This document shows, in pieces, positions 52,703 to 62,841 of a stretch of 64,000 nucleotides of DNA. Under the pieces are notes generated by a model. It saw only the letters and a list, made by a program, of their open reading frames with translations. It was not told the origin of the DNA and did not search any database. The translations under genes and the position numbers were made by a program. The stretch comes from Novymonas esmeraldas. Taxonomy: Eukaryota > Euglenozoa > Kinetoplastea > Trypanosomatida > Trypanosomatidae. The stretch is from the NCBI GenBank assembly GCA_019188245.1, contig JAECZO010000007.1:310001-374000 (forward strand), in the 5' to 3' direction. The stretch's first letter is position 1. Each line of letters starts with the position of its first letter.

Positions 52703-53223
52703 CTACGGCACCTGCGTCTGTTGCGTGTGGCCAGGCGCGGCGTGCGTGGGCGTGTGTGTGTGTGTGTGCAAACACGTGACTGCGCGTGTGAAATGTTCAC
52801 ACGACGTACAGAGAGAGGGAGCGAGAGAGAGTGTGTGTAAGTGTGTGTGTGTGATGGTGGAGCGAGAGGGGAGGAGGAGATGGCGAGGACACGTGACTCA
52901 CCTCTCCGCGTGATGCGTTGCCGAAGACGTCCTCGGCGGCGCCACACCGCGGCGCGTTGCGCGTTGTGGTGTGTGTGTGTGTGTGTGGTGAGCCGCGTCG
53001 CGTCGTATGGGTGGCGCTTGGGAGAGCACTGGGCGGCGGTGGCCCACGATGACGCTGGCAACGTGTTGCGCACACCGGAGTTGGCCGAGACGACACAACA
53101 ACTCACTTAGCTCTAGAGTACGAGGAAGAGAAGGAAGGCAAGGGAGGGTGGGAGAGGCTCCGTGCACTCTCTCTCTCACACACACACAGACAGACAGACA
53201 CAGACAGCGTGCTGCGTGTTCGC
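52703..53223. other. Intergenic region, no gene seen
   Basis: About 520 bp with TG runs (52754-52768, 52970-52987), GA runs and an AGAC run near 53189-53206. No reading frame with coding character. Confidence 0.6.
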
Positions 53224-54099
53224 TCACGATGGGGTGTCGGGCTCCATCCAGATGCGTGCGCGGAAGGTCTTGTACAGGTCGCGCACCAGAGTGCGGAAGT
53301 CGAGGCGGTGCATGGACTGGTAGTAGAAGGTGAGCTTGCGGCGATCGAACTGGTACTCGGCGTCGACGATGCGCATCGGCAGTCCGCTCTCTTGCACCTT
53401 CTCCTGCGCCACCTCCACCGCACGCATCTCGAGCTCCGTCTGCACACCCTGCAGCTGCGTCACCTCCAACGCGCTCGCGATGCGCACGACCTTGCCGACT
53501 CCCTTGTCGCGGCTCTCGCTGAGCTGGTGCGCCTCGGCGCAGGTCCACGTGTGCGTCACGAGACCGATGTCCTCGCCGCGGTCGCCGCCCACGACGACAT
53601 GCTCCCCGGGAGCGACATAGAGCGGCGACTCGTACTGCAGCGTGCGCTTGCGCTTGAACTGCACCAGCACCTGACACGGCCCAGCGCAGTCCTCCGGCGG
53701 CGTCGAGGAGGCTCTCACCGACTCAGCGTGGGGGCGCCGCCGCCGCTCCATCTCGTCGTCGTGGCTGAACGGCTGCATCGACGCGCCTTTGCTGACGACC
53801 TCGTCGAGGAGCTGCTCGTAGCTGAGCGGGCCGCGGCTGAGGGGCGGCGAGGCCATCGGCGGGGAGCCACTCGTGTTGTCCTCTGGCATGTACACATGGC
53901 GCGGTGGGGTGATCATCGCGTCCAGGTGCATACTGAGCCCCGCAACACTCGCGTCGCCGCCGAGGCGCTCCAGCAGCTGCTGGAGCTGCGCCATGAAGTT
54001 GGCATGGCTCATCTGCAGGGAGGTGGTGGACTGGCGGTACCACTGATCCACCGCCCCTTGGACCTCGTCCACGTCGCTGACGAGGAGAGACGTGTTCAT
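53224..54099 (-). CDS. PSP1 C-terminal domain protein
   Basis: A 291-residue protein. The C-terminal half (about 142-284) is a PSP1 domain, recognisable from LVQFKRKRTLQYESP (145-159), the GEHVVVGGDRGEDIGLV block (165-181), and the conserved end MRIVDAEYQFDRRKLTFYY (242-260) followed by DFRTLVRDLY. The domain is named after yeast PSP1 and is shared with bacterial YaaT-type proteins. In trypanosomatids PSP1 proteins are numerous, and some act in mRNA control (family knowledge). The N-terminal half contains a helical stretch (10-45) and a Pro/Ser-rich linker. Start chosen from the splice acceptor 5 nt upstream. Confidence 0.9.
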   Translation of the reverse strand: MNTSLLVSDVDEVQGAVDQWYRQSTTSLQMSHANFMAQLQQLLERLGGDASVAGLSMHLDAMITPPRHVYMPEDNTSGSPPMASPPLSRGPLSYEQLLDEVVSKGASMQPFSHDDEMERRRRPHAESVRASSTPPEDCAGPCQVLVQFKRKRTLQYESPLYVAPGEHVVVGGDRGEDIGLVTHTWTCAEAHQLSESRDKGVGKVVRIASALEVTQLQGVQTELEMRAVEVAQEKVQESGLPMRIVDAEYQFDRRKLTFYYQSMHRLDFRTLVRDLYKTFRARIWMEPDTPS

Positions 54100-54429
54100 C
54101 CGTGCTGTGAAGTCGAGGGGGAGGAGGAGGAGACGCACACACTGTGAGTGGAAGAGGTGATGACGATGATGATGATGATGAAGGTGTGTGTGTGTGCGTG
54201 TTGGTGAATGAGGTGGTGGTGAGGCGGTACTGAAGGCGGGACGAGAGTGCAGTGCAGGACATCCATGTAGAGGAGGCAGATGGCGACGCTGGTGTGCGGG
54301 CTCGGCGGCGTCCGCCAACACCTCCCGCGAGACCATCAGTGGAAGGGGTGGTGAGTGGGGCCACTGTTGTTGATGATGTTCACTCGAGTGTGTACTCCTG
54401 CTGGTGCACGGGCGGCGGCGGCGGCGGCG
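54100..54429. other. Intergenic region with splice acceptor, no gene seen
   Basis: About 330 bp between PSP1 and NIF3, holding a GAT trinucleotide run (about 54153-54181), a TG run (54184-54200) and the acceptor described separately. Confidence 0.6.
54105..54131 (-). promoter_or_regulatory. Probable spliced-leader acceptor for the PSP1-domain gene
   Basis: On the transcribed strand a run of TCC/CCC pyrimidines leads to GACTTCACAG, with AG at 54106-54105. The ATG follows after 5 nt. This supports translation starting at 54099 and not at the more upstream in-frame ATG at 54336. Confidence 0.6.
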
Positions 54430-55269
54430 TTACCACGCCACGAGGGGGTCGTGGTCCTTCTCGGAGACGAGCACGGTTGTGCCCTCCAGCCTCGCCTGCA
54501 GCGTCTGCAGCAGCACCGCCCGCAGGAACCCGCGCTCCGTGTTCGTGTGCTCGCAGAGGACCACTGCCTGCCCGGCGGCGGTGGCGGCCAGCACGTCGTG
54601 GTGGCCCATCTCCCCCGACAGCAGAACATGCGCGGGCCGCCGCAGCAGCCGGAAGACACCGGAGCCGCTGCCGGCGCACACGGCGACGGAGGAGACCGGG
54701 TGCGTCGGCTCCCACGAGTCCGGTAGCGCCACGCGCACGGATGGCAGGCCGAGCTGCTCCTTCAGCGACTCCACCAGCGTCGCGAAGGGCAGCTCCTCCT
54801 TGAGCCGCACGAGGCGGCCCATCCCTGTTGCCTCCGTCGCCTCCTTGGCGCTTGGGGCGTAGGAGGAGGTGGGCTGGATCGGCGTCGTCGTGTACGCACC
54901 GCCGGCGGCCACGAGCGACGCCAGCCAGTCGTTGATGCCGCCGTCCGCGGCGTCGAGCGCGGTGTGCGGGGCGTAGATGGACATGCCGGCCGCTGCGGCC
55001 TGGAGGAGGATGCGCTGCTTCGGGTCCTGCAGGGTGAGCCGCTTGATGGGGCGGAACAGTGGTGGGTGGTAGGCGACGATGACCTCCACCTTCTTCGCCA
55101 CGCACTCCTCCATCACTTCAGGGGTGAGGTCGATGGTGAGCAGGAGCGTGTTGTGCATGTTCGGCGCCGGCGACTCGAGGAGGACGCCGACGTTGTCCCA
55201 TGACTGGTCGGCGAGGCTGAGCGGTGCTACCTCCTGCATCACCCGCACTACTCGCTGCAGAAGGGCCAT
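54430..55269 (-). CDS. NIF3: NIF3-family protein (dinuclear metal-binding, GTP cyclohydrolase I type 2/NIF3)
   Basis: A 279-residue NIF3-like protein, widespread from bacteria to humans, with a fold that binds a pair of metal ions. The biochemical role is unsettled. Seen here: the N-terminal SWDNVGVLLES (23-33), a metal-site His in AYHPPLF (66-72), HTALDAADGGIND (102-114), and C-terminal ligands in SGEMGHHD (218-225) and CEHTNTERG (239-247). Length is near the bacterial form (about 250) and shorter than human NIF3L1, so the middle insertion domain is small. Start at 55269 is favoured because the in-frame region upstream is 5' UTR with a pyrimidine tract and acceptor. No targeting signal is evident. 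Confidence 0.93.
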   Translation of the reverse strand: MALLQRVVRVMQEVAPLSLADQSWDNVGVLLESPAPNMHNTLLLTIDLTPEVMEECVAKKVEVIVAYHPPLFRPIKRLTLQDPKQRILLQAAAAGMSIYAPHTALDAADGGINDWLASLVAAGGAYTTTPIQPTSSYAPSAKEATEATGMGRLVRLKEELPFATLVESLKEQLGLPSVRVALPDSWEPTHPVSSVAVCAGSGSGVFRLLRRPAHVLLSGEMGHHDVLAATAAGQAVVLCEHTNTERGFLRAVLLQTLQARLEGTTVLVSEKDHDPLVAW

Positions 55270-55692
55270 CGCACACACACCGCAGCCAGCTGAGCCACGG
55301 ATGCAATCAACGACGGAGGGAGGGAGGGAGGGAGGGGTGAGTGGGTGGGGGGACAGCGCTGCCGTACTCGCGTGTGGAAGTGAGTGTGTGACGCTGCGGT
55401 GTTGTTCGCGGAATGAAGAGGCGGTAATGGCGATGTCACGCACGTTCTCTCTTCAGCGACACACCCGTGTGATGAGGCAGTACACGGAGAGATGTGTGTG
55501 TGTGTGTGTATGGTGAGGGGAGGACAGGAGAGCGATGGTGAGGTGAACCAACACACGATCAGCTGGCTGACGCACACTGCCGAAGGTGCGGTGCACGCGC
55601 AGGTGCATTCAGCCGTGGTGCTACGCCTTGCGCGCGTGTGTACGTCAGTGCTGGTGGACAGGACCAATCACGATGTGACACCCGCGTTCACG

Positions 55693-55728
<36 letters not shown>

Positions 55729-56809
55729 TCCGTACATACTGTACGACCCCGCCAGCTCAGATGGAGGGCGAGCGAGGGTGTGGCTCATTGTGAGAGAAGT
55801 GGAGGATGAGGGAGGAGACGCGAGCACTGTGGTCGATCCCGGGGTCGTGGGAGACGGGGGAAAGGCGGCTGCACGGCTCACCCGTGTGTGTCGGTGGGAC
55901 AGGGGCAATCATGCTGCACCAAGTCCTCCGCACACAAGGGAGCGTGCGTCTTGCAACCACGTGATCATGCGTGAGCCACAGAGCCAACACATCAAGATGA
56001 GAGAGAGAGAGTAACGAAGGCACACACACTCTCACAAACACATGCACACACAGAAAGAGAGGAGGAGAGGAGGAGGGAGGGCTGTAGCTATAGGACCGAC
56101 GTCACAAGAAAGAGACACACACACACACAAACACACTTGACGTGACGGTCGTACGAAGTCGCGCAGGCACGTGCGAGTTCAGCAACGAGACACTTCACAG
56201 GAGAGTTTGTACACTTGAGTTGCCGTGTGTGTGTGTGTGTGTACATGCATCAGAGCGCATGTGTGCACAGGGGGCGCGCGGACCGACATGGAAAGTGCAG
56301 CGGGTGATTGCGGCACATCAGATGGGGAGGGAAGGAGAGGGAGGGGAGGAGGAGTAGAGGTGGCCGCCGAGCCTACGGACACTTCCATGCGCCGTTAACA
56401 CACACACACAGACACACACACACACACGTACGGGTGAGAGCGAGATGATGCACGCAAAAAAAAAAAAAAATGAGTTGCAGCATCTTCTCGCGCACTCACT
56501 TCTTCTCTCGTACTGTCCGTGTCCCACAGAAGCTCGCGATGGTGCAGGCGACCGTACGTGGCGCTCCTTCGCATGCGAGACGCGGCGTGACGCACACACA
56601 CACACACACACACACACCCTCCCCTCCCACCAGTGCGCGGACCGGCGGAGGAGCTGCGGAGGGGGCAGCACAGACTGTTGTGGTCACTCGCCGTTCAACG
56701 CGGGGCGTAGCAGATCACTGCGCCAGCGAAGAAGACACGCGAGGGGTGAAGGGGGGGGGGAGGGAGGGACATCATGAGGCGCGCAGTCGCACAGGAGATA
56801 CAGAGAGAG

Positions 56810-56840
<31 letters not shown>

Positions 56841-57108
56841 ACAGATGGATTGCACGACACATCAGTGAGGGAAGTAAGCGAAGAGAAAGCGGGGAGAGTC
56901 GGCAGGGGAGGCTGGAGGGCGCACACCGCCGACGAGACACACACAGACACACATGGACACACAATACCACGTACGGAGAGAGAGAGGGAAAGAGAGAGAG
57001 AGATGTGGGGCTGCGTGACGTTTGCTTCAGCGGCCGTGCAGCTGCCGGAGGGGGGGGGGGAGGGGAGGAGAAGAGAAGAAGAAGAGGAAGGGAGCATCGG
57101 CTCACGTC
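55270..57108. other. Intergenic desert with microsatellites, no gene seen
   Basis: About 1.84 kb. It carries CA runs (55697-55723, 56404-56427, 56596-56615, 56812-56832), TG runs (55493-55510, 56224-56242), an A-run at 56456-56470, G-runs (56751-56760, 57050-57060) and GA runs (56988-57002). A CCCT-type pyrimidine tract on the transcribed strand (about 55313-55337) followed by AG at 55291-55290 is a plausible acceptor for NIF3. Confidence 0.6.
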
Positions 57109-57666
57109 CTATTGCGAGTACTGAGCGCTGCGGCCGTAGAGGCAGAGGTGGAAGAGATAGTCAGAGAACTCCCACGACGACGAGGCGCCGCCTCTTGGAT
57201 CGAAGACGCCATCGCGTAGCATCGCGCTGAACAGCTCGGAGAGCCTCGGCCCTCCACGGCACCGCACCGACCGTCGTGCGGTCGGTGCGGACTCGATCAG
57301 CCAGCGGTAGTTGCGGTAGGCCCCTTTGCAGCGGCTGTGCACGCTGCTGAAGTTCTGCGAGCGCTGCACCACAATGACGTCCTCGCGTCTCTCCAGCGAC
57401 CACCAGTGGGAGGCGGTTTGGAGAATCACAAAGTACCTCGACTTTGCGAGCACGTTGAGGACGCTGAGCGGTCCGATGGGCTCCTCGAACTCCTCGATGG
57501 AGGTGATGCGCTCCTGGATGCCTGCCTGCTCGCGCAGCCGCTCCACCACCTCCTCCAGCGTCAGGAGGCACCGCATCTTCTCCTTGTACTGCCCCGACGT
57601 TGTCTCCTCGTCGGCGAAGAGATCGACGTAGTGCTCCCGCCGCTCACCGAAGGCGTCGCCGAACAT
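57109..57666 (-). CDS. Conserved hypothetical protein, 185 aa
   Basis: A compact 185-residue protein, not low-complexity, with an ATG 6 nt after a good splice acceptor and a TAG stop. I do not recognise its family. It begins with an acidic helix (residues 1-30), then Leu/Glu-rich helices (about 33-65) and a beta-rich core with RYFVILQTASHWWSLERRED (about 77-96), whose paired Trp residues and preceding His stand out. The tail is aromatic (WEFSDYLFHLCLYG). No signal peptide or membrane helix. It lies between the CDK-like kinase and a long gap before NIF3. The sequence complexity and splice signal support a real gene; function unknown. Confidence 0.8.
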   Translation of the reverse strand: MFGDAFGERREHYVDLFADEETTSGQYKEKMRCLLTLEEVVERLREQAGIQERITSIEEFEEPIGPLSVLNVLAKSRYFVILQTASHWWSLERREDVIVVQRSQNFSSVHSRCKGAYRNYRWLIESAPTARRSVRCRGGPRLSELFSAMLRDGVFDPRGGASSSWEFSDYLFHLCLYGRSAQYSQ

Positions 57667-58311
57667 GATGGGCTGTGTGGGGGAGGGAGGAGGGGAGGGA
57701 CGAGATGCTGCACTGCGTACTCGCGTTTACGTGTGACGCGTAGACCGCCACCTCCCGGCACTCTTGCCACGACGACGCGTGTGGGGGGGGGGCCGGTGGG
57801 CAGCAGCGACGCAGTGAGAATGTGTCTGTGACTAACAGGTATTGTTCGTGACAATGATGAGGAAGCGCTGTTGCGTCCCTCTCTATCTGCGTGTGTGCGT
57901 GTGTGTGTGTTGGTGCGAAGGAGGTGGAAGACAACGCCCCCCCGAGTAAATGTTGGTGGGTGATGAGAGAGAGAGAGGGGAGGGAGGGAGAGGGAGTGCC
58001 GCCGCCGCCTCCCACTCCACGGCAGCGGCACCGAGAGAGACACGAAGAGAAGGCAGGAGAAGAGCAGCGATAGCGAAGGGGGGGGGAAGGAGGTGCGGCA
58101 GAGTGCCTTCGCCATCAACATGCGGGCAGCATCGGAGAGACCAACAGGTCAGGCGGGTGGCAGAGAGTACACCGCTACTGTCGCTGCGAGCGGTCACGTG
58201 CCGCACAACCGCAGCCTCTGCGACATCCTCTCGTCGACGGCGTGGTCGCGTGGTCACGGTCTCTGTCTTCTCCCCTTCTTTTGTGCTTCTGCGTCGTGCC
58301 GACGTGGTGCA
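57667..58311. other. Intergenic region, no gene seen
   Basis: About 645 bp with GA-rich (57967-57985), G-rich (57783-57790, 58080-58087) and short TG runs. Contains the strong trans-splice acceptor for the downstream gene, listed separately. Confidence 0.6.
57673..57700 (-). promoter_or_regulatory. Probable spliced-leader acceptor for the 185-aa gene
   Basis: On the transcribed strand an almost pure C/T tract of about 20 nt ends in CACACAG, giving AG at 57674-57673. The resulting 5' UTR (CCCATC) would be only 6 nt before the ATG at 57666. The tract and AG are seen directly; use as a trans-splice site is inferred from trypanosomatid biology. Confidence 0.6.
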
Positions 58312-59595
58312 TCAGCGCTCCATCTCCTTCCGCCTCGTCTCTACGAGGCGGAAGGTGTTGTGCGGCGGGAGTGGGATCGCGCTCGGCGTGCAGAGTGCCG
58401 GTGCTGCTGTGAACCACGGATCGCGCAGGAGTGCGTCTGCGGTGGCCCGCTCTCCCGGCTCCAGACACAACATGCGCTGCAGGAAGGCGATGTCGGCGGT
58501 CGACATGCCGTGGTTTGCACAGCGCTGCGCGAAGGTGTTGGGCTTCCCGGGGGCGATGGGGATGAGGTCGCTGTGGGTGGGGGAGTTGTACACGTCGCTG
58601 GAGCTCCGCGGCGAGCCGAGCCAGTCCACGATGGTGGCGAGGCACTGCGCCTCATTGCGGGTCTTTGCAAAGGGAATGCCGCCGGTCAGCATCTCGAAGA
58701 GGACGCACCCGCAGCTCCACACATCGAGGCTGAAGGTGTAGTGTTGGTGTACACCCACCAACACCTCCGGCGGGCGGAAGCTCGTGATGCAGGGCGGCCC
58801 TGTCATGGGGCCCGCTGCGGCGCAGAAGCGTGACCAGCCGAGGTCGATGAGCTTCACCACGCCGGAGTGGTCCACCATGACGTTGCTCGGCTTCAGGTCG
58901 CGGTGCACGACCTTGTGACGGTGCAGGTACGCGACGCCGGCGATGATCTGATGAAAGAGGCACTTGATGACGTGAAGTGGCATTCGCTGACGTGCGGTGG
59001 CCGCGGCAGGCGACGCCGCGCCGTGGGCGGTGTTGGCGGGCCATCGACGCATCAGCGAGGCGAGGTCGTGTGCGATCACCGGCATGAGCATCACAAGTGT
59101 GCCATCGTTGAGAACGTGGTAGTCCAGCACCTCCACGATGTTGGGGTGCCGCAGCGCCGCCAACAACTCCACCTCTCGGAAGGAGCAGCGGTGGATGCCA
59201 AGGCTGCGGCGTCGAAGGCTCAAGAGGTTGTGCATGCGCTTCATCGTGAGGTACGTGTGAGCGACTGTGTCGTAGAGCACGAACACCTCGCCAAAGGTGC
59301 CTTCGCCAACCTTCAGCACACGCCGGTACCGCTCGTGCAGCGTCTCCGCCGTGATCGGCGACGCCCCGACGCTGGCGTCGGCAAGCTCCACATACCGACG
59401 GTGGATGGACGGGTGCAGGTGCTCAACGCTTGCCCGCTTGCGTGCTGCGCGGCCGTCGCCAGCCGCGTCATCCGCCGCGTCGGCGTCTCTGTCGCGCTTC
59501 ATCGGTGACGGCGACCGCGCCACGACGTTGTGCGCCGTGTCGGGTGGGCGAGCGCAGACGTGGTCGAGGGGAGGACTGCGCTGGCAGTCCCGCAT
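58312..59595 (-). CDS. CDK-like (CMGC) protein kinase, possibly a CRK8-type cdc2-related kinase
   Basis: This 427-residue Ser/Thr kinase has a basic N-terminal tail of about 85 residues, then the catalytic domain to about residue 400. Visible motifs: Gly loop GEGTFGEV, ATP-binding Lys in TMKRM, a helix-C Glu in FREVELL, HRDLKPSN, and then DLG in place of DFG. The activation segment ends in FRPPEVLVG where classic CDKs have YRAPE. The C-lobe (SLDVWSCGCVLFEMLTG, then NEAQ...LGSP) is CMGC/CDK-like. The cyclin-binding PSTAIRE helix is not conserved (sequence near HRCSFREVE), so cyclin dependence is uncertain. From memory, the gene after SerRS on Leishmania chromosome 11 is CRK8; the context fits but I cannot confirm it. 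The first ATG (59595) lies 8 nt after a candidate splice acceptor; a second ATG at 59502 would remove 31 residues. Confidence 0.92.
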   Translation of the reverse strand: MRDCQRSPPLDHVCARPPDTAHNVVARSPSPMKRDRDADAADDAAGDGRAARKRASVEHLHPSIHRRYVELADASVGASPITAETLHERYRRVLKVGEGTFGEVFVLYDTVAHTYLTMKRMHNLLSLRRRSLGIHRCSFREVELLAALRHPNIVEVLDYHVLNDGTLVMLMPVIAHDLASLMRRWPANTAHGAASPAAATARQRMPLHVIKCLFHQIIAGVAYLHRHKVVHRDLKPSNVMVDHSGVVKLIDLGWSRFCAAAGPMTGPPCITSFRPPEVLVGVHQHYTFSLDVWSCGCVLFEMLTGGIPFAKTRNEAQCLATIVDWLGSPRSSSDVYNSPTHSDLIPIAPGKPNTFAQRCANHGMSTADIAFLQRMLCLEPGERATADALLRDPWFTAAPALCTPSAIPLPPHNTFRLVETRRKEMER

Positions 59596-60280
59596 GTGAA
59601 ACGCTGCAAGAAGACTGTGCTCACCGCGGTGCGTCTGCCCACACGCACAGACGGACGGACAGTCACCCGCTCGCTACATTTGAAAGACGCGTGTGCGTAC
59701 GTGTGTGTGCGTGTGTGCGTGTGTGGTCAGGCAAACATGTGACGAGATGGAGAGAAAGAGAGGCGGGGCGGGGCGTGTTGGCGAGGCTACAGCAGAGAGA
59801 GAGAAGAGCGGTGACTACCGCGTTGCACCTCCGTCAAGGGATGCTTTCCATCGGAGTGGACATGTTCGTGGTGATGGAGAGGTCGTGGTGCATGCGCAGC
59901 GGCCGTCTGGCACTGCAGAGAGAGAGTGTGATGAGGCACATGCACGACGGACACACGTTTCGCGCCTTCTGCACCACCGCCTCTGACCACCGCTTCACAG
60001 CTCCCTCTCCCACCCACCCCACCAGACCCACAACGCACACACAAACAGATCCCACGTGTGTGTGTGTGTGTTTGTGTGTGAGTGAGGGTGTGGGAGGTAG
60101 GCTGGCCATCACTGTAGAGAAAGAAGAGGAGACAACAAGCGAGAATGAGAGAGCACCACCTCGCCTCCGTGACGGAGTGCAGGGGCGGGTGCATGGGTGC
60201 GTGGGCAGCGGTCGGGCTCGATGCGAAGGTCCGCAGATCGAGTGACAGGCACGGTGCCGTCGTGCAGATGACACACCCAC

Positions 60281-60321
<41 letters not shown>

Positions 60322-60647
60322 GGCAGCCCATTCACGGTGCGCGCCATTCGATGAGGAGCACATTTGCTTCCTTGAGACGAAGAAGACTATGTGGACGAGG
60401 AGGAAGCGAGAGAGAGAGAGAGGTCGCACCATCACAGCGGCGGCTGATGTGATTCACACACAGACAGACAGACAGACAGACAGAGACGCGGCTGCGTGCA
60501 CAGAGGCATGTGGTACACGCGCGATCGCTTAGAGGACTTAGGTGCACGACCCATGCTGCGTTACGCCCTGCGGGAAGGGAGGGGAGCCGGGGCAGTCCGC
60601 CGCGGATGCGTGGTCGTCTGCGCGGTGCGGGGGTACGTCAGCGGCGC
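59596..60647. other. Intergenic region with CA microsatellite, no gene seen
   Basis: About 1.05 kb. It holds a CA run at about 60289-60318, an AGAC tetranucleotide run near 60463-60483, a GA run near 60408-60421, and TG runs at 59700-59720 and 60057-60080. No supported reading frame or RNA gene. An AG acceptor at 59604-59605 after TCTTCTTGC on the transcribed strand sits 8 nt before the kinase start. Confidence 0.6.
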
Positions 60648-62063
60648 CTACGCCTTCTCAGCGGCGGCGGGGAACTTGAGCATCTCCGTCCCCATCATGA
60701 AGGGCCGCAGCACCTCAGGGATGATGATGCCCTCGTCCGTCTGATAGTTCTCGCAGATGCAGCACATGGTGCGTGTGACGGCGCACAGGGTGCCGTTGAG
60801 CATGTGGCAGTACTCCTTGGTGTTGTTCGCCGCCGTTCCCTTCGTGTTGGGGCCGAAGCGGCAGTTGACGCCGCGAGCTTGGTAGTCGGTGCAGTTGGAG
60901 CACGAGACAAGCTCGCGGAAGGCACCGGAGCCCGGGAACCATGCCTCGAGGTCGTACTTCTTGGCCGCCGCGTTGTTGAGGGCGCCGGAGCAGATGTTGA
61001 TGACGCGGTACGGCAGGCCGAGGCTCTCGTTGAAGTCCTGCGACGTCTTGATCATCTCCTCCAGCATCCGCCACGACTCGTCGTCGCGCGGCGAGCACAC
61101 GACGAACTGCTCGATCTTGTCGAATTGATGAACGCGGAAGATGCCCAGCGTGTCGCGGCCGTGCGCGCCGGCCTCCTTGCGGAAGCACGAGGAGACACCG
61201 CCGTACTTGATGGGCTCCTTCAGCTCGGTGAACCACTTGTTCATGTGGTAGGCGGCGATCGGCGCCTCGCTCGTCGCGATCAGGTACTTCTCATCGCCGT
61301 CGCCGGAGACCTTGTACAGCGACTCATCGAAGTCTGAGAGCTGCGCCACGGCGCCCATGTACTCCTTGTTGAGGAAGAAGGGCGGGTAGAAGGGCTCGTA
61401 GCCGCGGGAGATGAGGAAGTTCAGGGCGTAGGAGATGAGGGCGAACTGCAGCTGCACGAGACCGCCACGCAGCACGAAGGCACGACCGCCGGCCATGGCC
61501 GTCACGGCCTTCGACGTGTCCATGAGTCCGAGGCGCTCCATGCAGTCCACGTGTGTCATCTTCACACGACGCGAAACATCGCCGAAGGTGCGCACGACCG
61601 CGTTGCCGGTGTCCTCGTCGTTGGAGACCGGCACCGACTCGTGCAGAACGTTGCCCACGCTCAACACCATGCGGTCGCGCTCCGCCTCCTGCTCCGTGGC
61701 GGCCTTGGCCAGCCCCTCCACCTGCGCCGTCAGCGCCTTGGACAGCTCCTTCAGCTGCAGGATGCAGAGCCCCTCGACCTTGCTCGCGTCCAGCGTGCCC
61801 TCCTCGGCGGCGCTCAGGACATCCGCCGGCACCTCCGCGATCTCGCCATCCGCCTCCTTCGCCTTCTTCTTAGCGCCAACGGTCTTGCTGCAGGTGTTGA
61901 TCATCTTCTTTGTCGCCTCGGCGAGGTACTGCGTGCGACGCCACCGCTGATCGCTGCTGAGGATGTCGTCCACGATCTCCGGCCGTGCGTAGCGGCGCCG
62001 CTCCGACTCGCGGACGACATCCGCGGTCTCGGCGTCACGGAAGAGTTGAATGTCCAGTCCCAT
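60648..62063 (-). CDS. SerRS: Seryl-tRNA synthetase, cytosolic type
   Basis: This 471-residue class II aminoacyl-tRNA synthetase charges tRNA-Ser (and normally also tRNA-Sec) with serine. The N-terminal tRNA-binding helical arm spans about residues 1-130 and starts MGLDIQLFRD, as in eukaryotic SerRS. The catalytic core holds the TSE serine-binding motif (264-266), motif 2 with FRKEAGAHGRDTLGIFR (about 294-310) and motif 3 around NGTLCAVTRT (about 423-432). Length matches the family (about 460-515). A charged Lys/Glu/Ala insert of about 35 residues (60-95) extends the arm. The start at 62063 was chosen because upstream in-frame sequence is low-complexity 5' UTR with pyrimidine tracts. No mitochondrial presequence is visible; trypanosomatids commonly use one SerRS gene for both compartments (family knowledge, not shown here). 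Confidence 0.97.
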   Translation of the reverse strand: MGLDIQLFRDAETADVVRESERRRYARPEIVDDILSSDQRWRRTQYLAEATKKMINTCSKTVGAKKKAKEADGEIAEVPADVLSAAEEGTLDASKVEGLCILQLKELSKALTAQVEGLAKAATEQEAERDRMVLSVGNVLHESVPVSNDEDTGNAVVRTFGDVSRRVKMTHVDCMERLGLMDTSKAVTAMAGGRAFVLRGGLVQLQFALISYALNFLISRGYEPFYPPFFLNKEYMGAVAQLSDFDESLYKVSGDGDEKYLIATSEAPIAAYHMNKWFTELKEPIKYGGVSSCFRKEAGAHGRDTLGIFRVHQFDKIEQFVVCSPRDDESWRMLEEMIKTSQDFNESLGLPYRVINICSGALNNAAAKKYDLEAWFPGSGAFRELVSCSNCTDYQARGVNCRFGPNTKGTAANNTKEYCHMLNGTLCAVTRTMCCICENYQTDEGIIIPEVLRPFMMGTEMLKFPAAAEKA

Positions 62064-62841
62064 TGCACAGAGAAGAGAGGGAGGGAGATGTAGGTGTGTA
62101 GGTGCGGGGCGGAGGGTGTGTGTGTGTGTTGCGAGTGAGAGTTGGGTGGCCTCACTGGTGTATGCGGCGGCGCTGGTGTTGCGGCGCAGGTTACGGTAAC
62201 GTGGGGGGGGGGGGGATGAGAGAGTGGGTGGGAGAGAGCTGGCGAGGACGGCAGTGTCCACCAGCGGCGCCGCCCCACCCCCCACCGGCCCAGACACAGG
62301 AGGGACATTGCACGCGGGAGCAAGAAAGAGAGAGAGAGAGAGAGGATGAGATGAGCGAGGAGAGTTGGAGGTGGATCAGGGTGTGGCGCGAGGCGTCCGT
62401 CGACGCCCACAGACCAGCAGCATGCATACTCGCCCTCACACTGTGGCTTAGCAGTGGTTGTGCACAAGCGTGGGGGAGGATGCTTGGTGCCGCGTGTGCG
62501 CACAGTCTCCCCTCCCGCCGCGACATCGTCTGCTCCCAGAGGCAGCGAGAGCACAGATGGCAAACCAGATGTTCAAAGAACATCAACAACAAAAAAACAA
62601 GAGCGACAAACTCGTCTGTACATCGGCAGCGGCGCAGCACTTGACGGCAGCCGCGTGCATGCGCTACCGTACATCAGCATCAGGAGCAGCGGCAGTGGCG
62701 CATGTTGACTCTCACAACCCTCTCTCTCCTCCCCCCTCCCCCGCCCGTGGCGCTGTGTGTGCCTGCTGTGTATGTGTTTCCCTCGTGCGCGGAGCAAGTC
62801 GAGCGACATCCCTCTCACGCGCACCGGCATGCACACGTCTG
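62064..62841. other. Intergenic region, no gene seen
   Basis: About 780 bp between the hypothetical gene and SerRS. It holds a GA-rich purine run (about 62325-62350), a G-run near 62203-62213, and a TG run near 62116-62130. On the transcribed strand these read as pyrimidine tracts and a CA run, consistent with trans-splicing signals for SerRS. No RNA gene was seen. Confidence 0.6.

Noticed and set aside
54100-54336. Upstream in-frame ATG for the PSP1 protein
   Set aside because: A pyrimidine tract and AG acceptor lie between it and the ATG at 54099, so it would not be in the mature mRNA.
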